Made by a program: the position numbers and the translations under genes
Notes under the pieces: model-generated
The model's input: the letters and a program-made list of their open reading frames with translations, nothing else
Database searches by the model: none
Told to the model about the DNA's origin: nothing
Part shown: positions 35,255-47,543 of the stretch, in pieces
How the letters are laid out: the number at the start of each line of letters is the position of its first letter
Position numbering within the stretch: position 1 is the first letter of the stretch
Assembly: GCA_026826555.1 (NCBI GenBank)
Contig: JAKSZT010020895.1
Location: 1,029,303 to 1,093,302, forward strand
DNA from: Tolypeutes matacus
Lineage: Eukaryota; Chordata; Mammalia; Cingulata; Chlamyphoridae
Direction: 5' to 3'
Length of the DNA: 64,000 nucleotides

Positions 35255-37318
35255 CTGGTGTAACATAAAAATATGCAGTACAATAGTACTGGCATTTATA
35301 ATTACCCATATAGTTATGTTTACCAGAGGTCTTCATTTCTTTATGCTTTTTGATCCACTACCAATGTCCTTTCCATTCAGTTTGAAGAACTCCTTTTAAC
35401 ATTGTTTATAGAGAAGTTCTGTTGCTGCTGATCTACCAGAGATTTGATTTTGTGGTAATGTCTTAACATATCCCTCATGTTTGAGAGGCAGTTGCAGTGT
35501 ATTTCTAATTATTCATTGGCAAATATTTTCTTTCAGTGCTTAAAATATTTCATTTCTTTGTCTTCTTTTTTTGTCTTTGATTTCTGCTGAGAAATAGACA
35601 AACTCTTATTGGGATTCCCTTGTACATAACATGTTGCTTCTTGCTTGCAGCTTTCATCACACTCTCCTTTTCATTGACATTGAAAATTTTGGCTACTTAC
35701 ATGCCTGGGTATGGCTCACTTTGAGTTTCCTGATATGCTTTAATTCTTACTTCATGTTTTCACATATCTCCTTCAGTATATTTTCTCTTTTTTAAAAAAT
35801 TATTTGTATGGATTTTTAGCTTGTTACTTTTTTCTTTTTTTTTTTTTTTGATTTTTTTTTTGTAAAATGATATATATAAATATATCTGCATGTATGTGCA
35901 TTTGCTTACAAAAATGTTATTTATATATATATATAAATTATATATATATAAATATATTTTAAGAGGTGCTTAGATTACCAAAAATATTACACAGAACACC
36001 CTGGGATTCCCATGTTGCCCACCTCCCACACCTCCCACCACATCCCACACAAACATCTCCCACAAGTGTGGCCCACCACCCTCAATGGACTTACACATCC
36101 TGGGGCCTTGCCACCAACCATAGACCACAGTTCACATCGTAGACCACACTCTATCCCACACAGTTCTGAGTGGTGTATGCTGATTTAAAATGGCCTACAT
36201 CCATTGCCACAACGGTACTCAGGACAACCTCTAAATCCCAAAGATGCCCCTGTATTTCAACTACTCGTCCCCTCCATGCCCCAAAGTGTCAAGCGGCCAC
36301 TGGCTCCACCTCATTGTTATAATTTCTTCCATTGCTAGAATCACCATATGTGTACAACAGAATACCATCAAGTCCACTCTAGCCCATAGTTCTTCCCCCA
36401 ATCCTGAGGGGACCGGGATGGTGATGTCCACTCCACCTCCAAGTGAAAGAGGGCTTATATGCATGGATATGGTGGGTGGGATGATCCTTCCTGCAGATGC
36501 AGGCCCTCTCCATTCCCTGGGATGGCCGTTGCCCATCGTTGTCTCCTCGCCAGGTGACTTGGAGCTTGTTACTTTTGATCAGGCATCATTTTCTGTTTCT
36601 TTCTTTGCCTTGTAATCTTTTGTCACATAATGCATATTTTAATATTTTAAAGTGTTATCTTTAGGATTTAGTCACTGAGCTGTATATTTCTTAAACTTGT
36701 ATCCAGCTTTTGATATGACAGAGATTTCCTTGATTGCCAGGATCTCACTAAACTTTTATAATGCAAAAAAACTTCCTTTCACAGTTTTTGAAAATTTGTT
36801 TTTCTTTTGGCAGGTGCCTTCCTTCAGAGTTTAGACCTTCTAACAAAGAAGTCATCCTGAGGTGCTTGTCATTGTTTTCATGGTCCACTTTGTCTTTTCT
36901 GAGCCTGCCTCTTATCCTGGCCTTGTGCTCTCTGTGGTCTTAGAAATCCCTCCATTTACAGGAATTGAAATACCTCCTCTAATACCTATGAAATAGGCAT
37001 TCACACCTTCCTGAGTGCTTGATTTTAAAACTTAAAGCAATTAATTCTTTGCTCCAGGCTATTTTGACTCAATTTTTCAAAAGATGCTTTTGTTTGCAGG
37101 GCAAGATGTGGGTTGGTAAGCCAGGGAAGATTTTCCTACTTCAGAATTTTGGGGTGCCATCACTATCTCTGGCAGATTGGGACCAACATACAGTCACCCC
37201 AGTATGTGCATAGTGTTACTCTGCTCTCTCTGGAATAGGGCCAGGAAACCATAATGGGAGAGAGGATGGCTAGGGGTGGGTTGAGGGAGGAAACACTAAG
37301 AGCACCACAAGCTTTTCC
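35090..37318 (-). mobile_element. Antisense L1 ORF1 and 5' UTR, with nested L3U
   Basis: The plus strand reads the antisense of L1 from upstream of ORF2 through ORF1 (TTTACCAGAGGTCTTCATTT near 35320, GAGAAATAGACAAACTCTTA near 35590) to the 5' UTR (36570-37318). The 5' UTR end shares GTGCATAGTGTTACTCTG and the following block with 44460-44500. An A-run at about 35229-35257 interrupts it. Nested at 35830-36565 is an antisense L3U-type 3' UTR starting at a T-run and ending at GTTGTCTCCTCGCC; the 123-codon frame at 36244 lies within it. Confidence 0.75.
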
Positions 37319-38510
37319 ATTTTTTGAATCAATTTTATTGATACATATTAATAAAGCATAAACCCATCCAAAGTATACAAACAATGGTATTTGTTGTAAT
37401 CACGTATTTGTGCATTCAGCATTTCAATCATCTTTAGAACACTTTCATTATACCAATAAAAACAATAATAAGTGTATTAGTCAGCCAAAGGGGTGCTAAT
37501 GTGAAATACCAAAAACGGGTTGGTCTTTATAAAGGATATTTATTTGGGGTATAAGTCCATAGATACCAGGCCATAAAGCATTAAGTTTCTTCTCTCACCA
37601 CAGTCCATTGCCATGTGTTAGAGCAAGACAGCTGCCGGCATTTGCCAGGGTTCAGGCTTCTGGGGTTGCTCTCTTCCCGGGGCTGCGTATCTCTCCGGGC
37701 TTAGCTCCTGTTTCCTCCACGAGGTCAGCTGCAGATGATCAGGCGAACGGCTTGCTTCTCTTCTCCTAGGGCCTTCTTTCCAACATCAAAACTGCTTCTC
37801 AAAAGACTGCTTCAACTGTCCTTTGCCTTGCATACTTTTATATTCAATTCCCCACCCACTAAGGGGTGGGGCTCAACGCCCTAATCCTAACCTAATCATG
37901 CCCAGATTAACAGCTCAGTTTACAAGCATGATTCAATTATATTTTTGGAATTCATAATTACATCAAATTCCCCAACGGTTACAATAAGGAACAAAAAACC
38001 AAAATTTATTCCCTCTCAATCTCTCTATGCTTCCCCTGCCAAAGACAGCTGCTATTCTTTTTCCTTCTCTCTAGTATATATGTATTTATATTTTGTAAGA
38101 ACAGTCTTATATATGCAATATCACCATATTCTTGTTTTTTTGTGAGGTTTTACTAACTTCTACAGTCCCATGTTACACTATTTAGCTTCTTCTCTAGTAA
38201 TATACATGACCTTAGACTTTCCCTTTCAACCACGGTCATACCCATGTAATGGCTCTGCTAGTTACCAACTCCACGATGTGCTTTCACCATTTCTATTCAT
38301 TTCCAAAGATTTCCAACAACCTATTTACTAATTCTGCAGTTCTACCATTGTTTAAAGCTGCACTCATCCAGTTACTGCTACACTTTAACAATTTCTTTTG
38401 GAATTCTGAGGAAGATGGTAATACCAGATTTCACTGTTTGTTCAAAGTTTCAGTGAGGAACAGCACCTTGTAGCATCTTACCCCACCATCTGGTACATCC
38501 AGAAGCACTT
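37319..38510 (-). mobile_element. Antisense L1 3' UTR (second subfamily), split by an LTR
   Basis: ATCAATTTTATTGATACATA opens the reversed 3' UTR. After the LTR at 37473-37983 the same UTR continues with CTCTCTATGCTTCCCCTGCC and CAGTCCCATGTTACACTATT. The identical order appears at 63310-63700. This UTR differs from the L3U type, so at least two L1 3' UTR lineages are present in the window. Confidence 0.75.
37473..37983 (-). mobile_element. LTR-A variant, complete, with ATAAG target duplication
   Basis: A 511-bp LTR. The plus strand begins TGTATTAGTCAGCCAAAGGG and ends CCCCAACGGTTACA, giving TG...CA ends. ATAAG occurs directly on both sides (37468-37472 and 37984-37988). Compared with LTR-A at 18115, the far end (its U3 start) is different, with TGTAACCGTTGGGGAATTTG on the minus strand, so this is a subfamily. 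The insertion lies inside the L1 3' UTR, dating it after that L1. Confidence 0.92.
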
Positions 38511-40425
38511 ACATATGCCTTTTGTATACTGCCCTAGTCAAGAGCATGGTGATGCTTTTAGATCAGATTTTATTTACGTTTTGTAACATTTAATAACAGA
38601 AACAAATTCAATGATAGAATAATATTCCAGAGAAATTTTGTATCAGTAGAGAGAAATAATGCTAGGAAGGATACTTCAAAATGAATAGGATGCAAAATCA
38701 GAGTGGATACTGAATGAAGGTAGAAGTAAAATCCATATGTTATACTGAGTAAAAATTGTTGCTTTCTGATACTGTAAAGTTACTTCTAATTTGGACCACA
38801 AATCTGAAAGTCACCAAAATTCACGTTGCCTCTCATTATTCAGTAATGAATTAAATATGTACTTGATTATAGTCTACGAAAATGAGTTACTAATTAAGTT
38901 GATCCCTCTCATATACATATGTCTTTACATTCATGCCCACAAAAAATAGACACATAAACACACACAAGTGGATACACACAGGTATGCACAAGGCTGCCCT
39001 TTTTCCATGTTAGAGGGGAAAATTTACTGGACCTTTAATCATTTAACTTATTTAACCAGTTAACTCATCTGAGGAGTCAAACTGTTTAAGTCCTGGATTC
39101 AAGTTTAAACATCTAAAAATGTTGTATATATTTGTATACCTAAGAATGTGTACAGCCAAAATGCAGAAACTTCTTTGCAACTATGATGACATCAAACTAA
39201 TGGGAGGACTATGCTGTCATTACATGAGCATAAACTTTCCCATAATTAATCCTTAGGGAAATTGATTCCTCTCTACTTTGTCATCGCTTAATTGCATTTC
39301 CATGGCCATTTGTATTTTTTCTTATGGTTTCCAGTAGTAGACTTCTTTGCAACTCTATTTAAATAATCTGTATCCATATATTGTCAACAACCAACCAGGT
39401 TACTTTTATTATGGGACAAAAAATTGTTCAACTAAAAGTGAGGATGAATTAATCGAATATTTACCCAATTGAGTTAGAAGCTTTAATCAAAGTCATATTT
39501 GTTTCCCAAAGGTTTTTAACAAATAATATAATAAACTGAATTAAACCAATATATTTTGACTTATCTATGAGACTTTAAATGTAGGAAACAATAAGGATTG
39601 CTAGAAAACAAAGAAAGTTTGTGCTTCAGGGGAGTTTTCATTTAGATGTAATTCAACATTGAACATAGGATGATGATAGTGGAGAATGTTGAAGGCCTAG
39701 AAATCTCAAATTTACTATTTTACTATTTTTCACTATTAATTTGCATTTAACCATAGATACTGGTTCATAAGTAATTTATCTGATCTTATTTAAAGATCAT
39801 TTTTGTGAAGTTTCAATTTTAAACAGTAACTAAAAATAATAATTGGCTTTACAGCATATATGTTGCTTCTAGAGTCACTTGATGGCTACCTCAATTTCTT
39901 CAGTATTATTTACTTTTTTTCTTTACTGTTAGACAATAGTGAAAGATTAATTAGAGCCACAGAAGGTTAATTTGCAGTGATTGAGGAAGTCTAGTCCTCA
40001 CTTTTGTCTTAAAAAAATAGGGGGTATTACTGCACATTTGCAGAATGTTGCAATAGGAATCTCAGTCTTTCAAGTATATAACAAATCAGGCATTTACTGC
40101 ATCACTACATACTAAAAGGATGTTACATTCTTTATTTTTCTAATATGATATCACATGCCAGAATATAATAAAATTATAAGACAGAGGAACACATTAAGAT
40201 TATTGGATAGTTTGATATCATGTTTTTTTGAATATCACATGACTTTCACATAGAAATGAGCTGTAGTCATCCCTCCAGGAACAGGTAGACACTTGGTTGT
40301 GCAGAGATATTAAGTGAGAATATTTTATAGGGTTTTCACCATATTTAGGAAATATGACTACCTCTAAATTATTCTGTGTATACTACATAAACTTGGGAAG
40401 AGGAATTACTTTTTCCATGGCAAAT
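38511..40425. other. Unassigned AT-rich DNA
   Basis: About 1.9 kb with no recognised repeat or gene and no long open frame. It is one of the few stretches free of obvious L1. Confidence 0.4.
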
Positions 40426-40429
40426 CAAT

Positions 40430-41187
40430 ATTAATAGAATGGATAGTCCATATTTGCATTCCCTCCTGATGATTATTCATCTCAATCTTGAGGATTTTAT
40501 GATGGTGATGCCCACTCTGTTTCTGATTGAGAGGGGGCTTGGATCCCATGGAGTAGATGGATGGGACTATCTTGCTAGCACTTGCAGGGACACTTTGCTT
40601 TTTGGAATAGGCATTGTCCATCAACATCATTTTGTTAGTTGTCCTAGGTGAGCCTGATGAACTAGATAGTAGGTGTTGCAACAATGCTGAGATTCAGAGC
40701 TCCACTGGCATATGAACAGACTGAAGATTTAAGTCTGTGGTACATATATTTAATGAGTATAGTGCTCATTATAGGTACAAATAAAAGGGAACGAAGAGTC
40801 ATGTATTGGGAAATTATAAATTTAGTCTAACTATGTTACTTTTTGGGACATATAGTGCAAGGTAAGGCCTACTAATAGGGTGCCTAATTCCTGAGATTGT
40901 CTACCCTGCCTATAGTGTCTAGATGTCTCCAGAGCCCTCAGGAGCTCCTCTGCTTGAGTCACTGTTTACTGTGTCAATCAACAGGATCCTGCTGAGATGT
41001 GCATGATTGTAAACTCTGTAAAGACCTCCTGACTCACTTTGAAATCTCTTAGGCATAAAAACTCATTTGTATTTAATATTTCCTCCTTTTGGTCAAATTG
41101 TTTTTAAAATGCATGGTTAGTTGGTGCTTGGTAATAATCCCTTGGTGCCAGGGAGGCTTATCCCCAGGAGTCATGTGAGCAGATTGT
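40430..41187 (-). mobile_element. Antisense L1/L3U-type 3' UTR, internal part
   Basis: GGTGATGCCCACTCTGTTTC, CAGGATCCTGCTGAGATGTG and GGGAGGCTTATCCCCAGGAG follow the same order as 23460-24120. The 3' tip and tail are missing on the left. On the right it passes straight into antisense ORF2 at 41190, indicating an internal deletion or a join of two insertions. Confidence 0.7.
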
Positions 41188-41189
41188 TT

Positions 41190-44100
41190 TACTGATTCAA
41201 TCTCTTAAATTGCTCTTGGCATTTTGAAATATTCTATATCTTATTAAACCAGTGTCTACAGTTTGTGTGTTTGTAGGAATTCGTCCACTTATCTAGATTA
41301 TATGGTTTGTTGCCATAAAATTGTTCATAGTATCCCATTATAAACCTGTTTATTTCTGTGGGATTAGCAGTAATATCATTTCTGATTTTAGTTTGTGTTC
41401 TTTATCTTTTTATCTTTGTCAGTCTACCTAAAGATTTGTTAATTTTATAGATCCCTTCAAGGAACCAACCATTGGTTTTCTTGATTCCATATTTTTTTCT
41501 ATTCTCTATTTCATTTATCATTTATATGACCTGTGTTATTGCCTTCTTCTTCTCCCTTTGTATTTAATTTGCCCTTTATTTTATAATTTTATAATTCTTC
41601 GCAGAATAAGCTTTGGTCTCTGATTTGAAATCTTTTTTTTCTTTTTTACCTAAGCATTTATAGCTACAAAGTTCCCTCTTGGCTTGCCTTTTCTGCAATC
41701 CATATGTTTTGATATGTCATGTTTTTATTTTCATTCACCTGAAGATATTTCCTAATTTTTTTTTGTGATTACTTGTTTGTCCCGTTGGTTAAGAGTGTGT
41801 TGTTTAGTAGCCACATTTTTCTGACTTTTCCAGTTATCCCTCTGTTATTGATTCCTAGCTTCATTCCATTGTGTAGTCAGATAAGATTAAGTAAATGATT
41901 TCAATATCTTTAAATTTATTGAGACTTGTTTTGTGACCTAATGTATAGTATACCTGAAAGATTGTTCTATGTGCATGAGAGGAATGTGTATTTTGCTGTT
42001 GTATGAAATTTTCTGTATGTTTACATTAGGGATAATTGATTTATTGTTTCATTCAAGTCCACTATTCCTTCATTAGCTTCTGTCTACATGTGCTTTTCAT
42101 GATTGGAAATGGTCAGTGAAGTGTCCTGCTATTAATATATGACCATCTATATCTCCTTTCAAATCTGTAAATATTTTCTTCATATATTCTTTAGACTCTT
42201 CTCTTAGGTGCATATATGTTCAGAATTGTTTTGTTGTTTTGTTGTTGTTCAGTTCTCTATTAAGTCAGTATGTCCTGTCCTCCTTTGTTCCTTGTAACAG
42301 GTTTAGTATGTTTTATCTGATATTGCTATAGCTAACCCTGTTCTCTTTTGATTACAATTTTCATCAATTTTTTTTCATCCTTTCAATTTTAACCTATATC
42401 TTTCTTTGAATTTAATGTGATTCTCTTTAAAACAGCATATATTTTGGTCCTTTTTTTTTTTTTAACCAAGGGGATTAAATTGAATATTCTGAATCTATAA
42501 CCAACACATTTGGTGAGATATCAATTTAACCTGAATAACATACAATAACACCATTTCTATACCCCTCCACCCCCAAATATTTTTGTATTACTTGTTAACA
42601 ATTATATTTTTATCCATTGTACATCCAAAGCCATAGATTTATCATTACTTTTTCTGCACTGTTATTTTAAAAGTATAAGATGTAAAAACTAAAATTATTT
42701 ATGTTTCTACTTGTTCTTGGTCCTTTTGCTAGATTCCTTCATAAAGGGAAGACTGAAACAAAGACACAGAGAGAAAAAGCCCCAGAGGTGGAACTCAGGT
42801 GCTTAAAGAGGAAGCCACAGATGGACCAACCAGAAGCTTGAATTAATGAAACTCGGAAAGAAAGTATACGCCTCAACATACTATGCCATGTGGAAGTAGT
42901 TCAGGATTGCCTGCAGCCAAGGTTCAGTGAGACAGCATTTCTGATGATGCCTTGTTTTGAACATTTTCACAACCTTAAAACTAAGCTTTTAATATAATAA
43001 ATTTCCATTATAAAAGCCAACCCATTGCTGATATATTGATCTCAGAATCTTTTATCAAACTAAAACAACTATTCAATTCCAAGAGTTATCTTTATTTATT
43101 TATGCTGCTTTGATCCAAGGTCATGTTTTAAAATTTCAGTCCAGAAATTGTCTTTACCTTGGCATGTAGGGTAGGTACTGTGGTGGTGAACTCTCACTTT
43201 TTGTTTGCCTGTAAATGTCTTGCTCTCGTCCTCATTTTTGAAAATCACGCTTATAGGATACAAATTCATTGACTGGCAATTAATATATTTCAGATTTTTT
43301 GATATTTAATCAAACTGTCATCTTACCTCCATGTATTCCCAAAAGAGATCAGAATTTAATCTTATTGGTTAAGATTAATTTTAATCTTAACATTATACAG
43401 ACATATTAACATTAACAATGTACAGTTATAATTTTTTTCCAGCATGGTTTTATCAACTTTATTGTGTTTGGGGCTCATTGGGATACTTGAATGGGTATAT
43501 TAATTTATTTAATTAAATTTTAGAAGTTGCTTGTCATTATTAGTTTCAATATTCCTTCTTCCCCTTTCTCTTCCTCTTCTCAATCTGATTTCCATTATGC
43601 AAATATTGGTATGTATGATGGTGCCCCACAAATATCTTATATTCTTTAAACATTTTCTCATTCTTGTTTCTTTTCCTCAGCTTAAATCATTCCAATTGTC
43701 TTTTTTTTGAGTTCATGGATACTTTCTTCTGACTGTTCTAATCTGCTCTGGAAAACATCTAGGGAATTCTTTATTTTAATATGGTAGACAATAACTACAG
43801 TATTTCTGTTTGCTTCCTTTTTACAAAATTCTATCTCTTTATTGAGAATCTCATATTTTCACTCATTGTTTCATCCTTCTTTAGCACTTTCTCTGCTTTC
43901 CTTTATTTCCTTGTGCATATAAAATATCATTTTTAAAAGGTTTTTTTTTGGTATATATAAAATCCTTTCTTCATTGTTTTTATTTCCTGAAATTTTATCT
44001 TATTCCTTCAGATGAGTCTTCATTTCCTGTTTCTTTGTTTTGTTTTTCTTTGTTGCATAATACACATTCTGAAATTTTCCTGTTTTAACTCTGCAGCTAA

Positions 44101-44640
44101 GTGTCTGAGCAGAGTGTTTTTAATTTGGTAATCAACTATACATAAGACACATATTTCCTTGGGTACCAGAAGTTAACAAAAACAAGCAAACCAATGTAAA
44201 TATCATCTTTCATAGTCTTTTCAATATGAAATAGACCGTCCATTTATCTCCACATCGTGGATACCTTATTGCATATCTTAAAGCCAGTAGTCCTTTGTTA
44301 CATGCCACTTTGACTTACTTGTTTCATACATTGCTTTAGCTGTGAAAAAGCTGCTTCTGCATGCAGAGCATTTTCTGGGACCCAAAGTCAGAGTCAAATA
44401 TTTTGGTTCAGACCTACAAACAAACAACGCAGAGAAAGGCACCCATATAGGCAACCCAGTGTATGCATAGTGGTTAATCTGTTCCCTCTAGAAAAGGGAC
44501 AGGGATCTGAAGAAAGAGATGATTCACTGCCACACTGCACTAGAAAGGGGGTTGGAGAGGTGACAGCAAGGGTACTATGAGCTTCTATTACTGTTTTATA
44601 GTTGTGTTTACTTGATTGAGCACTCACCCACTTTCTATGA
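41190..44640 (-). mobile_element. Antisense L1 from ORF2 through ORF1 to 5' UTR
   Basis: Antisense ORF2 upstream parts run 41190-42460 (GGTTTTCTTGATTCCATATT, CCACATTTTTCTGACTTTTC). Inter-ORF and ORF1 sequence follows at 42460-44000, interrupted by an LTR at 42748. The 5' UTR runs to about 44600, where GTATGCATAGTGGTTAATCT matches the 5' UTR at 37200. A tandem array starts about 130 bases beyond. Heavily mutated, with no usable frame. Confidence 0.75.
42748..43068 (+). mobile_element. LTR-C, xenarthran MaLR-like LTR, 3' part
   Basis: Purine-rich blocks (GACACAGAGAGAAAAAGCCC) are followed by GCATTTCTGATGATGCCTTG, an ATAATAAATTTCC polyadenylation region and TAAAAGCCAACCCATTGC, ending TCAAACTAAAACAA. 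Its layout parallels 58590-58968. The 5' part is missing. It interrupts an antisense L1. Confidence 0.6.
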
Positions 44641-44780
44641 CCCTTTCACTCCTTTCCCTAATTTAAGGTAGATGGCTTTGCATGTTTTTTCCTATTTGTC
44701 CAAATATTCTGTGAGGGAGCTGAACCATGAAGCACCATACACTGCTATGCTGTTCAATCAGCAGAAGTGTTTGAGAAGTT

Positions 44781-45535
44781 TTAAACAGGGTTTTGTAAGT
44801 GAATATAAGTACATGGAAATGAGTGAAAAATAAGTTTCACTCCATTTTAAAACCTAAGTAACATACAAGATTTACTGCTTTCTAAGAAAAAAATTATATT
44901 TAAACAGTGTTTTATAAGGGGAGATAAGATTATACAATTGGGTGAAACATGTATTTCACATGTTTTTGAAACTAAGTAACATAAATGATTTACAGCATTC
45001 TAAGAAAAAGTTTTATTTAAATAGCAATTTGCAAGTGAACATATGTGCATAAAGGAGAGTGAAATACATATATTATTCAGTTTTCCAAACTAATAACATA
45101 TGTGATATCCAGGTTTTCAAGAGAATGTTTCCTTTAAGTGACGTTTTGTGAGTGAAGATATATATACAGAATCCAGTGAAAATGCATCAACCTCAGTTTT
45201 CAAAAGTAGGTAATATACATGAATGCAGTTTTGTAAGATATTTACTAAACTCGGTGTAATGTAAATAGAAGTCAGTGAAACATGCATTTCCCTCGGTTTT
45301 CTATATGAAGGGATATTTTGGATTTTCATCTCGATAAGTTGAAGTTTCTTATATTCAGTGTTTTTTGAGTGAAGATAAATGCATATAAGTGAAAAAAACA
45401 TGTGTTTCACTTCATGTTTCTAGCAAAGGTATGTTATTTCCATCTTCCTAAGTTGAAATTTATTTTAAACAGTGATTTGTAAGTAAAGGTAAGTGCACAG
45501 AGGTTAGTGAAACATGTGATGAACAAAAATTTAAT
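44781..45535. repeat. ~115-bp tandem repeat array, seven units
   Basis: The anchor TTAAACAGTGTTTTGTAAGTG recurs in diverged form at 44781, 44900, 45017, 45134, about 45245, about 45352 and 45465, giving periods of roughly 107-119. Each unit also carries a GTGAAACATGTATTTCAC-like palindromic block and an AACTAAGTAACATA...GATTTACAG-like block. The array lies between the 5' UTR end of one antisense L1 and the ORF2 end of another. It is either an L1 5' promoter monomer array or an independent satellite-like repeat. Confidence 0.8.
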
Positions 45536-46387
45536 GAAATCTATTTTATCTATTTGTTCTTTTGTCTCTCTTGCTCTTGGTATCATATTTATAAAATCAC
45601 TACCAAATCCAAAGTTAGGAAGTACCCCCTTATATTTTATTAAGATTTTTATGGTTTGAGATCTTATGTATGTTCCTTGTTCCATTTGGAGTTAATTTTT
45701 ATATATGGTGATATTTAGGGGGCCAAATTCATTAAATTTCAAGTGGATATCCAGTTTATCTTCTACAATTTGTTAAAAAGACCATTCTTTCCTGAATTAT
45801 GGTACTTGTAAAAATCAGTTGTCCATAGACATATGGTTTTATTTCTGAACTCTCAATTATAGTGCATTGGCCTTTATTTATGCTAGTACAAAAATGTTTT
45901 GATTACTGTGGTTATGTAGTATGTTTTGAAATCAGTAAGAGAAAGACCTTTAATTTTGATCTTCTTTTGCACTATTTGTATATTCAAAGCCACATGCAAT
46001 TCCACATGAAATTAAGGAATAACTTTTCCATTTCCATAAAAATATATGCTGGGATTTTGATAGGTATTACATTGAATCTGTAGATTGCTCTGCATAGTAT
46101 TGACATCTTAATAATATTAAACCTTTTTATCCTTGAACACATGATGTTTTGCCATTTATTTATGTTTTTTTTTAATTCTTTCAGCAGTGTTTTGAAGTAT
46201 TCAGGGTAAAGTCCTTCACCTCTTCAGTGAAATTTATTTATAGGTATTTTATTCTCTTAGACTATTGTGAATGGAATATTTTAAATTTTCATTTCAAAAT
46301 ATTCTTATCTGGTGTATAAATCACAACTGGTTTTTCATGTTTATCTTGTAGCCTGCAACTTTAATGAATTTGCTTTTATGTACTTTC

Positions 46388-46554
46388 TTTTTTTTTTTTT
46401 TTTCTTTTTTAAGGATTTATTTATTTATTTACTTTTATCCATTTTTACACCCCTTTCCCCTCCCCCCCGTTTTTGCTGTTTCTGTGTCCATTCGCTGGGC
46501 AACTCTGTGTCCATTTTCTGCCCTCTCTTCTCATCCTTATCCTCCTGTCTTCAC
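46388..46554 (-). mobile_element. DAS-type SINE fragment, antisense, with target duplication
   Basis: A T-run is followed by GGATTTATTTATTTATTTAC (the reverse of the AATAAATAAATAAATCC-type tail), a C-rich block, and TTTTGCTGTTTCTGTGTCCA with TTCGCTGGGCAACTCTGTGT. This is the 3' half of an armadillo-type DAS SINE as I remember it. TGTACTTTC occurs at 46379-46387 and again at 46555-46563, a likely target duplication. The promoter-bearing tRNA-like head is missing (5' truncated). The two overlapping open frames here are chance. Confidence 0.8.
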
Positions 46555-47454
46555 TGTACTTTCAATATTCTTGAGCATTCTTAGGAAATTTTTATATAAT
46601 GAACCAAATACTCTTTAAAGGGAGATAGTTGTCTGTCTTTCTGTCTAATTTGGATACCATTTGTTTCTTTTTGCCAAACTGCTTTGACAAGGGTTTCCAG
46701 TACAATGTTGAATACAAGAGATGAAAACAGGCATCCTTGTATTGTACCTGATTTCAGATGTAAGGCTTTGAATCTTTAACCATTGAGTTTAATGGTAGCT
46801 ATGGGTTTCACATATGTATCCATTTTCATATTGTGGATTTTTCATTCTATTGCTATTTTTCTCTGTGTTTTTATCACATTAAAATATATTGGATTTTGTA
46901 AAATATCTTTTCTGCTTCTACTGAGTTGTTCATGTAATATTTTTCTTCATTCTGTTACTGTGTTGTATTTATAATGATTGATTTCCTTAAATAGAACCAC
47001 CCTAGTAATCCTGAGATAAATAAGACTTGGTCATGGTGGATAATTCCCTTAATACACTTTGTGTTGATTTGCTAGTATTTTATTATTTTTATGTCTATAT
47101 TCATAAAGATATTGGTGACTGGTTTTCTTTTCTTGTCATGTTATTATCTGACTCTAATATTAGGGTAATGTTGATCTATATATGATTATTCATTCTAGTT
47201 CATTTACAGAGTGTTTGAATACTCTGTTTCCTCGTTGATCATATATCTACATATCATAACCAATATAGAAAGTGGTGAATTAAATCTTAAATAATTATTG
47301 TAAAACTATCTGTTTCTCTCTTCAAAATTTTAACATGTATTGTATATATTGAGTCTGCTATGAGGTGAATATATAATTATAGTTCTTTTATTTTCTTGGT
47401 TGTTTGACCCTTCTATTAAAATATATTGTGCTTTTTTGCCTCGTAACAAGTTTT

Positions 47455-47543
47455 TTTTTGGAGGTACTGAGACAGGGGTTTGAAAATGCGACCTTACATG
47501 CAGAAAGCCAGTGTACAACCACTGAACTACACCAGCTTCCCCA
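47455..47543 (-). mobile_element. tRNA-derived SINE (DAS-like head), antisense
   Basis: On the minus strand the unit reads GGGGAAGCTGGTGTAGTTCA with GTGGTT (a pol III A-box-like GTGTAGTTCAGTGG), and ends with TTTTCAAACCCCTGTCTC (a weakened B box) and an A-run. The ~75-base tRNA-like layout is clear, but the T-arm consensus is mutated, so it is a SINE and not a tRNA gene. It lies within an antisense L1. Confidence 0.75.

Noticed and set aside
35229..35257. Long A-run read as the poly(A) tail of the sense L1 ending upstream
   Set aside because: Sequence on both sides matches one antisense L1 (inter-ORF region), so the A-run is more likely an expansion or small insertion within that antisense copy than the sense element's tail.
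36244..36615. 123-codon plus-strand open frame with proline- and serine-rich translation
   Set aside because: It lies inside an antisense L3U/L1 3' UTR copy; the corresponding frame is not open in the other copies, so it is not a gene.
46312..46618. Two overlapping plus-strand frames with long F-runs
   Set aside because: They cross the poly(T) of an antisense SINE; the phenylalanine runs are a by-product of the T-run.
47455..47543. Possible tRNA gene on the minus strand
   Set aside because: A-box-like and tRNA-length features are present, but the B box is mutated, an A-tail follows and the context is an L1; it is a tRNA-derived SINE.
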